A stretch of DNA of 64,000 nucleotides from Sphingosinicella sp. BN140058. GTDB taxonomy: Bacteria > Pseudomonadota > Alphaproteobacteria > Sphingomonadales > Sphingomonadaceae. The notes under the pieces were generated by a model. It did not search any database, was not told the origin of the DNA, and saw nothing but the letters and a program-made list of their open reading frames with translations. Below, in pieces: positions 1 through 10,803 of this stretch (positions are counted from its first letter, which is position 1; each line of letters starts with the position of its first letter). The position numbers and the translations under genes were made by a program. The stretch is from assembly GCF_004135585.1 (NCBI RefSeq), contig NZ_CP035501.1, positions 4,473,501 to 4,537,500 on the forward strand, written 5' to 3'.

Positions 1-39
1 AGAGACTGGCCGCTCTCTCCAACGGATCTTTGCAACCCG

Positions 40-1344
40 ATGCGTCTTTCCCGCTATCTGCTTCCCGTCACCAAGGAAACGCCCTCCGATGCCCAGATCG
101 TCAGCCACAAGCTGATGCTCCGGGCGGGGCTCGTCCGCCAGACCGCGGCCGGCATCTACGCCTGGCTGCCGCTCGGGCTGAGGGTCCTGCGCAACATCGA
201 GCAGATCGTGCGCGAGGAGCAGGATCGGGCGGGTGCAGTCGAATTGCTGATGCCGACCGTGCAATCGGCCGATCTGTGGCGCCAGTCGGGACGGTATGAC
301 GCTTATGGTCCGGAGATGCTGCGCTTCGTCGACCGCCACGAGCGCGAGATGCTCTATGGACCGACCAACGAGGAGATGATCACCCAGCTCTTCTCCGAAG
401 CGGCGCGCTCCTATCGCGATCTGCCGCGCACCCTCTATCACATCCAGTGGAAGTTCCGTGACGAGCGCCGCCCGCGCTTCGGCGTGATGCGCGGGCGCGA
501 GTTCCTGATGAAGGACGCCTACAGCTTCGACATGGATGAAGACGGCCTCAAGGCCAGCTACGAAGCGATGTTCGTCGCCTATCTGCGCACCTTCGCCCGG
601 CTCGGTCTGCAGGCGGTGCCGGTGCGCGCACCGACCGGGCCGATTGGCGGCAATCTCAGCCACGAATTCCACATCCTCGCCGATACCGGCGAGAGCGCCG
701 TCTTCTACGATGCCGCGATCGAGGAGGTGACCCGCGAGGAACTGCTCTCCGCCGACGCATCGACCATCGCCCGCCTGACCGGCCTCTACGCGATGGAGGA
801 AGAGGAACATGCCAAGGTCACGGATTGCCCGGTTCCTGCGGACCGCCTGCGCACCCGTCGCGGCATCGAGGTCGGCCATATCTTTGCGTTCGGCACCAAA
901 TACAGCGCCAGCATGGGGCTGTCGGTTCAGGGCAAGGACGGCAACCAGGTCCAGCCCCACATGGGCAGCTACGGCATCGGCGTATCGCGCCTGATCGGCG
1001 CCATCATCGAGGCGAGCCATGACGATAACGGCATCATCTGGCCGGAAAGCGTGGCGCCGTTCCGGGTGGGCCTGATCAACATGCGGGCGGACGATGCCGC
1101 CTGCACCGATGCCTGCGACACGCTCTATCGCGAGCTGCAGGCAGCCGACGTCGAGACGCTCTACGACGACCGCGACGAACGCGGCGGCGCGAAGTTCGCG
1201 ACGATGGACGTGATCGGCCTGCCCTGGCAGCTGATTGTCGGCCCCAAGGGACTGGCCAAGGGCGTCGTCGAGCTCAAGAACCGCGCCAGCGGCGAACGCG
1301 AGGAACTCTCGATCGAAAGCGCATTGGCGAGACTGACCCTGTGA
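40..1344 (+). CDS. proS: Prolyl-tRNA synthetase, short alphaproteobacterial type
   Basis: Charges tRNA-Pro with proline in the cytoplasm. The 434-residue protein has class II synthetase motifs: GPTNEEM near residue 107, the [20 protein letters not shown] block near 145-164, and a C-terminal anticodon-binding domain starting about residue 340. Most bacterial ProRS carry a ~180-residue editing insert between motifs 2 and 3; only a short linker is present here, which is normal for alphaproteobacteria. The ATG at 40 gives the conserved N-terminus, although no clear Shine-Dalgarno precedes it. The stop overlaps the GTG start of the Lol permease by 4 nt (GTGA), so the two are probably co-translated. 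Confidence 0.97.
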   Translation: MRLSRYLLPVTKETPSDAQIVSHKLMLRAGLVRQTAAGIYAWLPLGLRVLRNIEQIVREEQDRAGAVELLMPTVQSADLWRQSGRYDAYGPEMLRFVDRHEREMLYGPTNEEMITQLFSEAARSYRDLPRTLYHIQWKFRDERRPRFGVMRGREFLMKDAYSFDMDEDGLKASYEAMFVAYLRTFARLGLQAVPVRAPTGPIGGNLSHEFHILADTGESAVFYDAAIEEVTREELLSADASTIARLTGLYAMEEEEHAKVTDCPVPADRLRTRRGIEVGHIFAFGTKYSASMGLSVQGKDGNQVQPHMGSYGIGVSRLIGAIIEASHDDNGIIWPESVAPFRVGLINMRADDAACTDACDTLYRELQAADVETLYDDRDERGGAKFATMDVIGLPWQLIVGPKGLAKGVVELKNRASGEREELSIESALARLTL

Positions 1345-2591
1345 TCCTCAACCGCTACGAGCGGATGATCGCCCGGCGCTACCTGCTGCCGGGCAAGGGG
1401 GAGGGGTTCATCTTCCTGGTGGCCGCGATCAGTCTGGTGGCGGTGATGCTCGGGGTTGCCGCTCTGATCATCGTGATGAGCGTGATGAACGGCTTCCGCG
1501 CCGAACTGTTCGACAAGATCGTCGGGCTCAACGGCCATGCGGTGATCCAGGGCTACGGCAACAGGCTCGACAACTGGCAGGATATCGTCCGCGAGACTCG
1601 CGCCACGCAAGGTGTGACGTCGGCGGTGCCGCTGATCGAACAGCCGCTGATGGCGAGCTATTCGGGCCGCGTCGAAGGCGTGCTCGTGCGCGGCATGCAG
1701 CGCCAGGACATTCTCGCCAACCCGACCTTGAAGGGCAAGGTCTCGGCGGGGTCGCTCGAGTCGCTGCAGCCGGGGTCGAACAATGTCGCGATCGGCGCCC
1801 GGCTTGCCGAGGCGCTCGGCGCGACGGTGGGCGGCCAGATCTCGCTGATCAGCCCGGAAGGGCGGTCGACTCCCTTCGGAACGGTGCCGCGAATCGTCTC
1901 GTACAACGTCTCGGCGATCTTCGAGGTCGGCGTCTACGACTACGACAAGGCGTTCGTGGTGATGCCGATCCAGGATGCGCAGACATTGCTGATGCTCGGC
2001 GATGCGGTGGGCATGGTCGAAATCCAGACGGTCGATGCCGACCGGGTTGGGGAGATCCTCGAGCCGCTTCGCCCGCTGATCAGCGGGCGCGCGGTGATTG
2101 CCGACTGGCGGTCGCTCAACTCCTCGCTGTTCGAGGCGCTGCAGGTGGAGCGGGTCGCGATGTTCGTGGTGCTCTCGATCATCATTCTGGTCGCCGTGTT
2201 CAACATCCTGTCGTCGCTGATCATGCTGGTGCGAGCGAAGACTCGCGACATCGCGATCCTGCGCACCATGGGGGCTTCGCGCCGCGCGATGATGAAGGTG
2301 TTCATGACCGTCGGCGTGTCGATCGGCGCCCTCGGCATCCTCGCCGGGCTGGTGCTCGGCGCGATCTTCCTGTTCTTCCGCCAGTCGGTGGTGAATTTCA
2401 TCCAGCTCGTCACCGGCCAGAATCTGTGGGATCCCTCGATCCGCTTTCTGACCGAGTTGCCGTCCAAGACCGATCCGTTCGAAGTGACGGCGATCGTTCT
2501 GATGGCATTGCTGTTCAGCTTCCTTGCCACTCTCTATCCGGCCTGGAAGGCGGCGAGCACCGATCCCGTTCAGGTGCTTCGATATGAATGA
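1341..2591 (+). CDS. lolC: Lipoprotein-releasing ABC transporter permease (LolC/E family)
   Basis: Inner-membrane permease that extracts mature outer-membrane lipoproteins for transfer to LolA. The 416 residues show the family layout: one membrane helix near residues 25-48, a large periplasmic domain, then three helices near 275-300, 320-350 and 375-403, ending in the typical PVQVLRYE tail. Only one permease gene is seen, followed directly by the ATPase gene, so it may work as a homodimer (LolF-like) rather than as a LolC-LolE pair; that is inference. The GTG start lies inside the proS stop (GTGA), and the gene end overlaps lolD by 8 nt. Confidence 0.93.
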   Translation: MILNRYERMIARRYLLPGKGEGFIFLVAAISLVAVMLGVAALIIVMSVMNGFRAELFDKIVGLNGHAVIQGYGNRLDNWQDIVRETRATQGVTSAVPLIEQPLMASYSGRVEGVLVRGMQRQDILANPTLKGKVSAGSLESLQPGSNNVAIGARLAEALGATVGGQISLISPEGRSTPFGTVPRIVSYNVSAIFEVGVYDYDKAFVVMPIQDAQTLLMLGDAVGMVEIQTVDADRVGEILEPLRPLISGRAVIADWRSLNSSLFEALQVERVAMFVVLSIIILVAVFNILSSLIMLVRAKTRDIAILRTMGASRRAMMKVFMTVGVSIGALGILAGLVLGAIFLFFRQSVVNFIQLVTGQNLWDPSIRFLTELPSKTDPFEVTAIVLMALLFSFLATLYPAWKAASTDPVQVLRYE

Positions 2592-3255
2592 CGTTCTTTT
2601 CGTCCGCGGCCTGAAACGCAATTTCGAGCAGGGCGGAGTCACCATCCACGTCCTGCGCGGCATCGATCTCGAGATCCGCAAGGGCGAGATCGTGGCCCTG
2701 CTCGGACCCTCAGGCTCCGGCAAATCCACCCTGCTGCAGGCGGTGGGCCTGCTCGAGGGCGGCTTCGAAGGTTCGATCCGCATCGGCGGCGAGGAAGCGG
2801 CGGCACTCGACAATGACGGTCGCACCCGCCTCCGGCGCGACGCGCTCGGCTTCGTCTACCAGTTCCACCATCTGCTGCCCGATTTCACCGCCGCGGAGAA
2901 CGTGATCCTGCCGCAGCTGATCCACGGCGCCGAACCGACTGCTGCGGCCACACGCGCGGAATCCTTGCTCTCCTCGCTTGGCCTCGGTCAGCGGCTGACC
3001 CACCGGCCGAGCCAGCTCTCGGGCGGCGAGCAGCAGCGGGTTGCGGTGGCAAGGGCGCTCGCCAACAGGCCGGCGCTGGTGCTCGCGGACGAGCCGACCG
3101 GCAACCTCGACGAGAGCACTGCCGACATCGTCTTCGCCGAATTCCTCCGCCTCGTTCGCGACGAAGGCAGCGCCGCCCTCGTCGCCACCCATAACGAGCG
3201 GATCGCGGCGAAGATGGATCGGGTGCTGAGGTTGCACGAGGGCGTCCTCGAATAG
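2584..3255 (+). CDS. lolD: Lipoprotein-releasing ABC transporter ATPase
   Basis: ATPase that powers the LolC-type permease encoded just upstream. The 223-residue protein has Walker A (GPSGSGKST, residues 41-49), the ABC signature LSGGEQQR, Walker B ([12 protein letters not shown]) and a switch histidine (THN). A longer frame is open back to 2524, but the ATG at 2584 gives the family-length N-terminus (MNDVLFVRG) and overlaps the permease stop by 8 nt, so it was chosen. Co-translation with the permease is likely. Confidence 0.95.
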   Translation: MNDVLFVRGLKRNFEQGGVTIHVLRGIDLEIRKGEIVALLGPSGSGKSTLLQAVGLLEGGFEGSIRIGGEEAAALDNDGRTRLRRDALGFVYQFHHLLPDFTAAENVILPQLIHGAEPTAAATRAESLLSSLGLGQRLTHRPSQLSGGEQQRVAVARALANRPALVLADEPTGNLDESTADIVFAEFLRLVRDEGSAALVATHNERIAAKMDRVLRLHEGVLE

Positions 3256-3329
3256 TCCTTTCGCTCTTGGAGCCGGTTTCCGGGTTTCGTGCGTTGGCGC
3301 GGCGATGTTTACCCGGATCGGAGGTCCGC

Positions 3330-4229
3330 ATGCGCAGAGTCTTGGCGGCTTCGATGCTTTGTTCGATGTTTCTCGCCGGCGGTTGCGACTGGATGAAGGC
3401 CAAGGGCGCACCGGGCGCTGAGACGGACAAGGAACGTGCTGGGGCGACAAGCAAACGGCTGCGCGAGGCATGCGCCTCCGCGGAGACCTACGATCGCCTG
3501 AAGTCCCTGGTTTTCGAGGAAGCGGCGCGGATCCGCAATTCGGATGCGCGCAACCTGGATCCGATCGCCGCCGCCTCGGTGGTGCGGATGGAAAAGCCGT
3601 TGGTGAAGAGCCGGGACGAGGCGCTCGACGTCACCGTTTGCAGCGGCCGCTTCATTCTCGAGCTTCCGCCAGGTGCCGAAAATGCCTTCGACGGCATGCG
3701 CCGGGTTTCGGCCGATGTCGAATATTCGGCCCAGCAGGCGGCGGACGACAGCGGCCTCGTCTACCAGATGGATGGCGCAGAACCGATCGTTTACCGCCTT
3801 GCGACCTTCGGTCTCGCCGGCGGTAAGCTGCCGCAGGTGGTGACGGTGCCGCAGCCAAGCGGGCCTTCGGCCGCGCCTCCGCAAGTCGCCGTCTTGGATC
3901 AGAAGGATGAGAGATCTGCCGCGCCGGTTGCCGCTCCGAAGATCCCCGCCGGACAGCCGGTCGCCAAGCCGAGTTTCAACTGCCGTCATGCAGGAACACG
4001 GACGGAGCGGATGATCTGCGCGTCGCCCACTCTGGCCGGCCGCGACCGGCAGATGGCCTCGGTCTATTATGAAGCGATGGCGAACAGCGATGCGGCGACT
4101 CAGCGTCATCTGCGAAGGAGCCGCGATGCCTTCTTGGCCCGCCGTGAACGATGCGGCTCGGCGGCGTGCGTCGACGGCGTCTATGCCGCGCGGATTTCCG
4201 AGATCAGGAGCGTTCGGGAAGGCCGCTGA
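3330..4229 (+). CDS. Putative lipoprotein with C-terminal LprI/DUF1311-like domain
   Basis: A 299-residue exported protein of unknown role. The ATG at 3330 is preceded by GGAGG at 3320-3324 and begins a signal sequence that ends in a lipobox-like FLAGGC; the position -3 residue is Ala rather than Leu, so lipidation is likely but not certain. The middle part has no recognisable domain and includes a Pro/Ala-rich linker near residues 175-215. The last ~80 residues carry spaced cysteines (FNCRHAGTRTERMIC ... RCGSAACVDGVY) and a Tyr-rich helix typical of the LprI N-terminal/DUF1311 family, which includes lysozyme-inhibitor-like lipoproteins. An inhibitor role here is only a possibility. Confidence 0.75.
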   Translation: MRRVLAASMLCSMFLAGGCDWMKAKGAPGAETDKERAGATSKRLREACASAETYDRLKSLVFEEAARIRNSDARNLDPIAAASVVRMEKPLVKSRDEALDVTVCSGRFILELPPGAENAFDGMRRVSADVEYSAQQAADDSGLVYQMDGAEPIVYRLATFGLAGGKLPQVVTVPQPSGPSAAPPQVAVLDQKDERSAAPVAAPKIPAGQPVAKPSFNCRHAGTRTERMICASPTLAGRDRQMASVYYEAMANSDAATQRHLRRSRDAFLARRERCGSAACVDGVYAARISEIRSVREGR

Positions 4230-4300
4230 AGTCGCGGATTTCCTGTGGAAAAGATCCCGTTTCACTTTCCAATCGGGACGCGGCTGCCCATAACGAATCC

Positions 4301-7300
4301 ATGTCCGCGCCCTACGTTCCGCTCCGAATCTTCTCCTGCTACACGATGCTGGAAGGCGCGATCGAGCCGAAGGCGATCGCCAAGCAGGCGAAAAAGCTCG
4401 ATCTTCCCGCGGCGGCGCTTACCGACCGGAACGGCCTCTATGCCGCGATGGCCTTTACCGATGCGTGCAAAGGTGAGGGCGTCCAGCCGGTGGTCGGCAC
4501 GATGCTCGGCCTCGCCCGGCCCGGAACGCCCGACGGCAAACCGCCGATCATCGATTGGCTTGCCCTCTACGCGCAGACCAGCGCCGGCTACGACAATCTC
4601 TGCGCGCTGGTCTCGGCCGCGCATCTCGATCGTCCCGTCGAAGAGGAAGCGCATGTCCGCTTCGACTTTCTCGAGGGGCGCACCGAAGGGCTGATTGCGC
4701 TGACCGCCGGTGCCGAGGGCGCGCTGGCCCGGCTGATCGCGGAAGGGCAGGATTCACTCGCCGACGACGTGCTCGGTCGGCTGGAGTCGCTGTTTCCCAA
4801 CCGGCTCTACATCGAGCTCAGCCGCCGCGGCGACGCGGTCGAGGAGAAAGCCGAAGCGCGGCTGATCGACCTCGCTTATGCGCGCAATCTGCCGCTGGTC
4901 GCGACCAATCCGGCGCGGTTCGTCGAGCCGCATTTCCACCAAGCGCATGACGCCATGCTCTGCATCGCGCAATCGAGCCAGATCGACCGCGATGATCGCC
5001 GCAAATCCTCGCCCGAGGCCTGGATGAAGCCGGCTGCCGAGATGCGCCGTCTGTTCGAGGATCTTCCCGAAGCGATCGAGAATACGGCGGTGGTCGCGCG
5101 CCGCTGCGCGGTCGGCGCGCCGAAGCGCAAGCCGATCCTGCCGAGCGTCGCCGGCGATCTCGAAGGCGAGGCGCGGCAGCTGCGCGAGGACGCTTATGCC
5201 GGGCTCGAGAAACGGCTCGCCGTCTATCCCGATCTCACCGCCGAGCAGCGCCAGGTCTACCTCGATCGGCTGGAGTTCGAGATCAAGATCATCGTCGGGA
5301 TGGGCTTCCCCGGCTACTTCCTGATCGTTGCCGACTTCATCAAATGGGCCAAGGACAACGACATTCCGGTCGGCCCGGGGCGCGGCTCGGGCGCCGGGTC
5401 CGCCGTCGCCTGGGCGCTCACCATCACCGATCTCGATCCGCTCCGGCTCGGCCTGCTGTTCGAACGCTTCCTCAATCCGGAACGCGTGTCGATGCCCGAC
5501 TTCGACATCGACTTCTGCGAAACCCGGCGCGGCGAGGTCATACGTTACGTCCAGCAGCGCTACGGCGCTGACAAGGTCGCGCAGATCATCACCTTCGGAA
5601 AGCTGAAGGCGCGCGCCGTGCTCAAGGACACCGGCCGCGTGCTGCAGATGTCCTATGGGCAGGTGGATCGCCTGGCCAAGCTGATCCCGAATCATCCCAC
5701 CGACCCGTGGACGCTCGACCGTGCGCTGAACGGCGTGTCGGAGCTTGCCGCCGAGTATAAGGGCGACGCGCAGGTCCGCCGCCTCTTCGACCTGGCGATG
5801 AAGCTCGAAGGCTTGCCGCGGCACAGCTCCACCCACGCCGCCGGCGTGGTGATCGGCGATCGCCGGCTCGATGCTCTGGTGCCGCTCTATCGCGATCCGC
5901 GCTCGGACATGCCGGTCACCCAATTCGACATGAAATATGTCGAAGGCGCGGGCCTCGTGAAGTTCGACTTTCTCGGCCTCAAGACGCTGTCGGTGCTGCA
6001 GAAGGCGGCACATCTGCTGCGCAAGCGCGGAATCGATGTCGCGTTCGACACGTTGGCGTGGGATGACGAAGAGGTCTACAAGCTGCTTCAGCGCGGCGAG
6101 ACGGTGGGCGTGTTCCAGCTCGAATCCGAAGGCATGAGGCGCACCCTGGCGGCGGTGAAGCCGACCAATTTCGAGGACATCATCGCGCTCGTCTCGCTCT
6201 ATCGGCCGGGCCCGATGGACAACATTCCGACCTTCGGCGCCCGCAAGAACGGCCGCGAGCCGATCGAATATCCGCACGCTTTGCTCGAGAACGTGCTGCG
6301 CGAGACCTATGGCATCTTCGTCTACCAGGAACAGGTGATGGAAGCCGCCAAGGTCCTCGCCGGCTACAGCCTCGGCGAAGCCGATCTTCTTCGGCGTGCC
6401 ATGGGCAAGAAGATCAAGGCGGAGATGGACGCGCAGCGCGAACGCTTCGTCACCGGCTGCAAGGCGAACCAGATCGACAAGGCCAAGGCCAACGAATTGT
6501 TCGATTTGATCGACAAGTTCGCCGGCTACGGCTTCAACAAGAGCCACGCGGCGGCCTACGCCCTGGTCGCCTATCAGACGGCGTGGCTGAAGGCGCATTA
6601 TCCGGTCGAATTCTACGCGGCGTCGATGTGCTTCGACATGCACCAGACCGACAAGCTCGCGATCTTCGTCGACGACATGCGCCGGCTCGAGATCGAGTGC
6701 CTGCCGCCCTGCGTCAACGCCAGCGAGGCCGAGTTCGATGTCGAGCCGCATGGCGAAGGTCACGCCGTTCGCTATGCGCTTGGCGCGCTCAAGGGCGTCG
6801 GCGAAAAGGCTATGGAGCAGCTCGTCGACGAACGGAAGATCAACGGGCGCTTCAAGTCGCTCGATGATTTCGCCGAACGGGTCGATCCGCGCCTGCTCAA
6901 CCGCCGTCAGATCGAGAGTCTCGCCGCGGGCGGAGCGTTCGACGCGCTGGCACCGAACCGCGCCGCAGTGTTTGCTGCTGCCGAGACGATCCTGGCGCAC
7001 GCGTCGAGCGCAGCCGAGGCGCGGACCAGCGGGCAGGGCGGGCTGTTCGGCGGCGAGAGCAATGTCGTGCCGATCCGGATGCCGGTCGCCGCCGCATGGT
7101 CGATGGCCGAGAGCATGGCGGCGGAAAAGGAAGCGTTCGGCTTCTATTTTTCCGCGCATCCTGTCGATCGCTTCCGCCACCTTGCCGAGGCGCATGGCGC
7201 ACGCAGCTTCGGCGCCTATTGCGCGATGCCGGCGCCGCCGGACGGCGGCCGCTCCAACGGCGTGATGGCGGGCATGGTCGAAGATGCGCGCTGGCGGACG

Positions 7301-7774
7301 TCGGCACGCGGCCGCCGCTATCTGATGGCGACGATGTCGGATGCGTCGGGGCAGTTCGTCGCGACCTGCTTCGAAGACGATGTCGCAGAACGGCTGGAGG
7401 AAGCGGCCAAGTCCGGCGCCTGCGCGCTGCTCACCGTCGAGCTCGATCGCCGCCCCGGCGACGAGACCCCGCGTGTGACGATCAAGCAGATCCAGCTGTT
7501 CGAAACCCTGTCGAAGCGCGCTCGTCTGCAGCTCGAAGTCGAGGTTGCCGACGAAGCGGCGCTGCGCCGCCTTGCCGAGGCATTGGCAAGCGAGCGCGGC
7601 GGCGTCGGCGATCTTCGCCTGCGCGCCAGGTTCGATGGTGGTCAGGCCGAGGTGCTGCTCGGCCGCGACTTCAAGCTGGACGCCGATCTCGCGGCGCGCA
7701 TCGAGCGTCTGCCGGGCATCGTCGCCGTCAATCTCTCGGCCGCCCCCGCGCCGCGGCTTGCGCTGGTCTCCTGA
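4301..7774 (+). CDS. dnaE: DNA polymerase III alpha subunit
   Basis: Replicative polymerase catalytic subunit. The 1157-residue protein is full length. Domains in order: an N-terminal PHP domain (its first motif reads RIFSCYT, lacking the metal-binding His, so the domain is probably catalytically inactive), the palm with PDFDIDF at residues 399-405 (catalytic Asp 400 and 402, almost the E. coli numbering), fingers, a helix-hairpin-helix region (LGALKGVGEKAM, about residue 825) and a C-terminal OB domain (~990-1080). The frame is open upstream, but the ATG at 4301 gives the conserved MSAPYVPLRIF start. A 5-bp hairpin with no T-run follows the stop. Confidence 0.97.
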   Translation: MSAPYVPLRIFSCYTMLEGAIEPKAIAKQAKKLDLPAAALTDRNGLYAAMAFTDACKGEGVQPVVGTMLGLARPGTPDGKPPIIDWLALYAQTSAGYDNLCALVSAAHLDRPVEEEAHVRFDFLEGRTEGLIALTAGAEGALARLIAEGQDSLADDVLGRLESLFPNRLYIELSRRGDAVEEKAEARLIDLAYARNLPLVATNPARFVEPHFHQAHDAMLCIAQSSQIDRDDRRKSSPEAWMKPAAEMRRLFEDLPEAIENTAVVARRCAVGAPKRKPILPSVAGDLEGEARQLREDAYAGLEKRLAVYPDLTAEQRQVYLDRLEFEIKIIVGMGFPGYFLIVADFIKWAKDNDIPVGPGRGSGAGSAVAWALTITDLDPLRLGLLFERFLNPERVSMPDFDIDFCETRRGEVIRYVQQRYGADKVAQIITFGKLKARAVLKDTGRVLQMSYGQVDRLAKLIPNHPTDPWTLDRALNGVSELAAEYKGDAQVRRLFDLAMKLEGLPRHSSTHAAGVVIGDRRLDALVPLYRDPRSDMPVTQFDMKYVEGAGLVKFDFLGLKTLSVLQKAAHLLRKRGIDVAFDTLAWDDEEVYKLLQRGETVGVFQLESEGMRRTLAAVKPTNFEDIIALVSLYRPGPMDNIPTFGARKNGREPIEYPHALLENVLRETYGIFVYQEQVMEAAKVLAGYSLGEADLLRRAMGKKIKAEMDAQRERFVTGCKANQIDKAKANELFDLIDKFAGYGFNKSHAAAYALVAYQTAWLKAHYPVEFYAASMCFDMHQTDKLAIFVDDMRRLEIECLPPCVNASEAEFDVEPHGEGHAVRYALGALKGVGEKAMEQLVDERKINGRFKSLDDFAERVDPRLLNRRQIESLAAGGAFDALAPNRAAVFAAAETILAHASSAAEARTSGQGGLFGGESNVVPIRMPVAAAWSMAESMAAEKEAFGFYFSAHPVDRFRHLAEAHGARSFGAYCAMPAPPDGGRSNGVMAGMVEDARWRTSARGRRYLMATMSDASGQFVATCFEDDVAERLEEAAKSGACALLTVELDRRPGDETPRVTIKQIQLFETLSKRARLQLEVEVADEAALRRLAEALASERGGVGDLRLRARFDGGQAEVLLGRDFKLDADLAARIERLPGIVAVNLSAAPAPRLALVS

Positions 7775-7783
7775 GGGCATACA

Positions 7784-7803
7784 CTCCCCCGCAAACGGGA
7801 GAG
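7784..7803 (+). promoter_or_regulatory. Hairpin that occludes the ligase ribosome binding site
   Basis: CTCCC (7784-7788) can pair with GGGAG (7797-7801). The right arm is part of the GGGAGAG Shine-Dalgarno for the ligase start at 7807. It could reduce ligase translation or simply mark the end of the dnaE message. The stem is only 5 bp, so this is tentative. Confidence 0.35.
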
Positions 7804-7806
7804 TTT

Positions 7807-9408
7807 ATGCTTGGTGGAATGCAGGATTGGCCGCTCCGCATCATGCGGATCCTCGATCACGCGGCGCGCGAGCACGGCACGCGTGAACTCGTTTCCCTCT
7901 ATGCCGACGGGACGGTGACGCGCACCGATTGGGCGGGAATCCAGCGCGACAGCCGCAAGCTCGCGGCGGCGCTCGAGCGGCTCGGCGTCCGTCCGGGCGA
8001 TCGCGTCGCAACGCTGGCGATGAACCACAGCCGGCACGTCGTCGCCTGGTACGGGACGATCGGCATGGGCGGGATCATCCACACCATCAACCCGCGCCTG
8101 TTCGACGATCAGCTCGCCTACATCGCCAACCATGCCGAGGACAGGATCCTGTTCTACGATCGCGCCTTCGCGCCCCTGGTCGAGCGGCTGAAGCCGCGCT
8201 GGACGACGATCGAGAAATTCATCTGCTTCGACCCCGCACCGGGCGAGCCCGGGTTCGAGAATCTGATCGACGAAGAAGCCGGCGATTATCAGTGGCGCGA
8301 GGGCGACGAGCGCGAACCGGCGATGCTCTGCTACACCAGCGGCACCACCGGCGATCCCAAGGGCGTATTGTACGAGCATCGCTCGACCGTGTTGCAGGCG
8401 ATGACGTTGACCTCGGGCGATCTGTTCGAGCTGACCGCCCGGGCCGTGGTGCTGCCGGTCGTGCCGATGTTCCACGCGGCCGCCTGGGGCCTGCCGTTCG
8501 CGACCGCGATTGCCGGCGGCAAGATGGTCTTTTCGGCCGACTATAATCCGAGTGTGATGTGCGATCTGATGCGGGCCGAGAAGGTCAGCCACACTGCCGG
8601 CGTGCCGACCGTCTGGCTCGCGCTGATCGCCCATGTCGAGGCGACCGACGGCGATCTGGCAAGCCTGCGCGTCGTCCACATCGGCGGCGCCGCGGCGCCG
8701 CGATCGATGATCGAGTGGTTCCGCGATCGCGGCATCCGGGTTGGTCATGCGTGGGGGATGACCGAGATGTCGCCGCTCGGCACCTGCGGGGCGCCGCTCG
8801 GCAATTGGGACGAACTCGATGACGGCGCCCAGCTCGATTATCTGTGTCGGCAAGGACGGGTGCCGTTCGGGGTGGAACTGCGCACCGTCGACGACGCGGG
8901 CGCGGTTCTGCCGCGCGACGGCAAGGCCTCCGGCCGGCTGCAGGCGCGAGGACCCTGGGTGCTCCGCCAGTATTTCCAGGACGAGCGCGGTCCGGTGATC
9001 GATGCAGAGGGCTGGTTCGACACCGGCGACGTCGCCATTCTGCATGCCGACGGCGTGATGCAGATCACCGATCGTTCGAAGGACGTGATCAAGTCCGGCG
9101 GCGAATGGATCAGCTCGATCGAGCTCGAAAATGCGGCCGTCGGCTGTCCCGGAGTGGCCGAGGCCGCCGCCGTCGCCGTCGCGCATCCGAAATGGGACGA
9201 GCGGCCGCTGCTGCTGGTCGTCCGCAAGCCCGGGGCGCAGATCGGCGCGGAGGAGATCCTGGCCCACCTTGCCGATCATGTCGCCAAATGGTGGCTTCCC
9301 GACGAAATCGTCTTCGTCGACAGCCTTCCGCACACCGCGACCGGCAAATTGTTGAAAACGGCACTGCGCGAACAGTATCGCGATTACCGCCTGCGCACTG
9401 CGGCGTGA
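7807..9408 (+). CDS. Fatty-acid/acyl-CoA ligase (AMP-forming)
   Basis: Activates a carboxylic acid to its CoA thioester through an acyl-adenylate. The 533-residue protein has the AMP-binding P-loop [10 protein letters not shown] (about residue 177), the GWFDTGDVA motif and the C-terminal catalytic lysine in [12 protein letters not shown]. Overall it resembles the medium/long-chain FadD- and DmdB-like branch; chain-length preference cannot be read from sequence. The ATG at 7807 has GGGAGAG 3 nt upstream. ETF-QO and enoyl-CoA hydratase genes elsewhere in the window fit a beta-oxidation-capable organism, but they are not in the same operon. Confidence 0.9.
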   Translation: MLGGMQDWPLRIMRILDHAAREHGTRELVSLYADGTVTRTDWAGIQRDSRKLAAALERLGVRPGDRVATLAMNHSRHVVAWYGTIGMGGIIHTINPRLFDDQLAYIANHAEDRILFYDRAFAPLVERLKPRWTTIEKFICFDPAPGEPGFENLIDEEAGDYQWREGDEREPAMLCYTSGTTGDPKGVLYEHRSTVLQAMTLTSGDLFELTARAVVLPVVPMFHAAAWGLPFATAIAGGKMVFSADYNPSVMCDLMRAEKVSHTAGVPTVWLALIAHVEATDGDLASLRVVHIGGAAAPRSMIEWFRDRGIRVGHAWGMTEMSPLGTCGAPLGNWDELDDGAQLDYLCRQGRVPFGVELRTVDDAGAVLPRDGKASGRLQARGPWVLRQYFQDERGPVIDAEGWFDTGDVAILHADGVMQITDRSKDVIKSGGEWISSIELENAAVGCPGVAEAAAVAVAHPKWDERPLLLVVRKPGAQIGAEEILAHLADHVAKWWLPDEIVFVDSLPHTATGKLLKTALREQYRDYRLRTAA

Positions 9409-9424
9409 GGGGACGGACCAGCCT

Positions 9425-9664
9425 GTGAAGAGCGTACAACAGCAATTGTTCGAACTGGCCGAAGCCGGGCTTGGCGAGGGCCGGCCGCTCTGGGTCAGCA
9501 TCGATCACGTTCCCGGCGAATGGCATCGGGTGACGAGCATCGCCCGCAGCCGAGGCGGCAGTTTCATCCAGATGCGCGCTGCGGCGGATGGCGACCTGAT
9601 CGTTTGCCGGTTCAAGGATCTCGCTGCGGTTCGTTTCGACGAGGAGCAGCGCGCGAGCGCCTAG
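9425..9664 (+). CDS. Small unknown protein
   Basis: A 79-residue protein I do not recognise. It starts at GTG 9425, 16 nt after the ligase stop, with a weak AGGGGA upstream. It is soluble, with no signal or membrane segment; the central part looks like a small beta-rich fold (PLWVSIDHV, SFIQMRA, LIVCRFKDLAAVRF). Position suggests co-transcription with the ligase. Its TAG stop and that of the convergent radical-SAM gene share the palindrome CTAG (9661-9664). Confidence 0.6.
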   Translation: MKSVQQQLFELAEAGLGEGRPLWVSIDHVPGEWHRVTSIARSRGGSFIQMRAAADGDLIVCRFKDLAAVRFDEEQRASA

Positions 9665-10737
9665 AGAAGCCGCAACTGGGCACCTTGCGGCGGCACGAAC
9701 AGATCCGTGCGAAGGCTCGCTTTCTCGCGGGTAAGTCCGTGCTTGGTCATGGCGATCTTGAAGCGGGTCGCGATCAGGTCGGCCCAGGGGCCGGAGCCCC
9801 GCATCCGGGTGAAGAAATCGGGATCGTTGTCGCGGCCGCCGCGCAACTCCCGGATGATGTTCATCACCTTGCCGGCGCGGTCGCCGAAATGTTCGTCCAG
9901 CCACGCCCGGAACAAGGGCGCGACCTCGTGCGGCAGCCGGACCGGGAGGTAGAAGACTCCCACGGCGCCGGCCTCTGCTGCAGCCTCGACGATCTGTTCG
10001 ACTTCATGATCGGTGATGCCGGGAATGACCGGCGCGATCGCGACATGGGCGGGAATGCCCGCCTCGGTCAGCATCCGCACCGCCGCCAGACGCTTGCGTG
10101 CGGCCGGCGCGCGCGGTTCGAGCGTGCGGGAGATAGCGGGCGTCAGCGATGTGACCGAGATTGCGACGGAGGCGAGCCCATCCGCCGCCATCGGTGCGAG
10201 GATGTCGATATCTCTCGTCACCCGATCCGACTTGGTGGTGATCGTCAGCGGATGCCTGGTCTCGGCGAGGACCTGTAGCACGCTGCGGGTGATCTTCCAG
10301 CGCGCCTCGATCGGCTGGTAGGGATCGGTGTTGGTACCGAGCGCCATCGGCCTTGGAACATAGCCGCGCTTGGACAGCTCGGCGCGCAGCAAGGCGGCGG
10401 CGTCCGGCTTGGCGAACAGCTTCGATTCGAAGTCGAGCCCGGGCGAGAGATCGTGAAAGGCATGGGTCGGCCGCGCGAAACAGTAGATGCAGCCATGCTC
10501 GCAGCCCCGATAGGGATTGATCGAGCGGTCGAAGCCGATGTCGGGCGACGTGTTTCGGGCGATGATCGTCTTCGGCTTCTCCACCGTCACGGTGGTGCGC
10601 AGCGGCGGCGGGCCGCCGTCGAGATCCTCGCGCGCATCGAGCCAATCGCCGTCCGCCTCCCGCACGGGAAGATTGAAACGCGTCGGCGTCCGGTTCTCGG
10701 GCGCGCCGCGGCCATGTTGCACGTCGGGGCGACTCAT
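9661..10737 (-). CDS. Radical SAM protein, SplB/PA0069-like family
   Basis: Probable 4Fe-4S radical-SAM enzyme of 358 residues. The cluster motif CEHGCIYC (CX3CX2C) lies near residue 90 in the context NPYRGCEHGC, which is typical of the family annotated PA0069 or Rv2578c, related to spore photoproduct lyase. It also has the conserved ALGTNTDPYQP segment. The true substrate is not known for this family. The open frame extends upstream to 10773; the internal ATG at 10737 (MSRPDVQHGRGA) gives the usual family start. It converges with the small gene on its left and overlaps it by 4 nt. Confidence 0.88.
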   Translation of the reverse strand: MSRPDVQHGRGAPENRTPTRFNLPVREADGDWLDAREDLDGGPPPLRTTVTVEKPKTIIARNTSPDIGFDRSINPYRGCEHGCIYCFARPTHAFHDLSPGLDFESKLFAKPDAAALLRAELSKRGYVPRPMALGTNTDPYQPIEARWKITRSVLQVLAETRHPLTITTKSDRVTRDIDILAPMAADGLASVAISVTSLTPAISRTLEPRAPAARKRLAAVRMLTEAGIPAHVAIAPVIPGITDHEVEQIVEAAAEAGAVGVFYLPVRLPHEVAPLFRAWLDEHFGDRAGKVMNIIRELRGGRDNDPDFFTRMRGSGPWADLIATRFKIAMTKHGLTREKASLRTDLFVPPQGAQLRLL

Positions 10738-10803
10738 GCGGGGAAGCATGCGCGCTTGCGCGGAACATAGCAAGAACGAACCTGCTGCAAGTACCCGTCA
10801 CCC

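Noticed and set aside
1..39. Partial gene before proS
   Set aside because: Too short to assign; no frame or motif is informative.
4754..7780. 1008-codon minus-strand ORF opposite dnaE
   Set aside because: It is the antisense frame of a clearly conserved gene and has no recognisable domain; GC-rich codon bias keeps it open. The same applies to the long antisense frames over 1161-2825, 13494-15239, 24504-26309 and 40349-42538.
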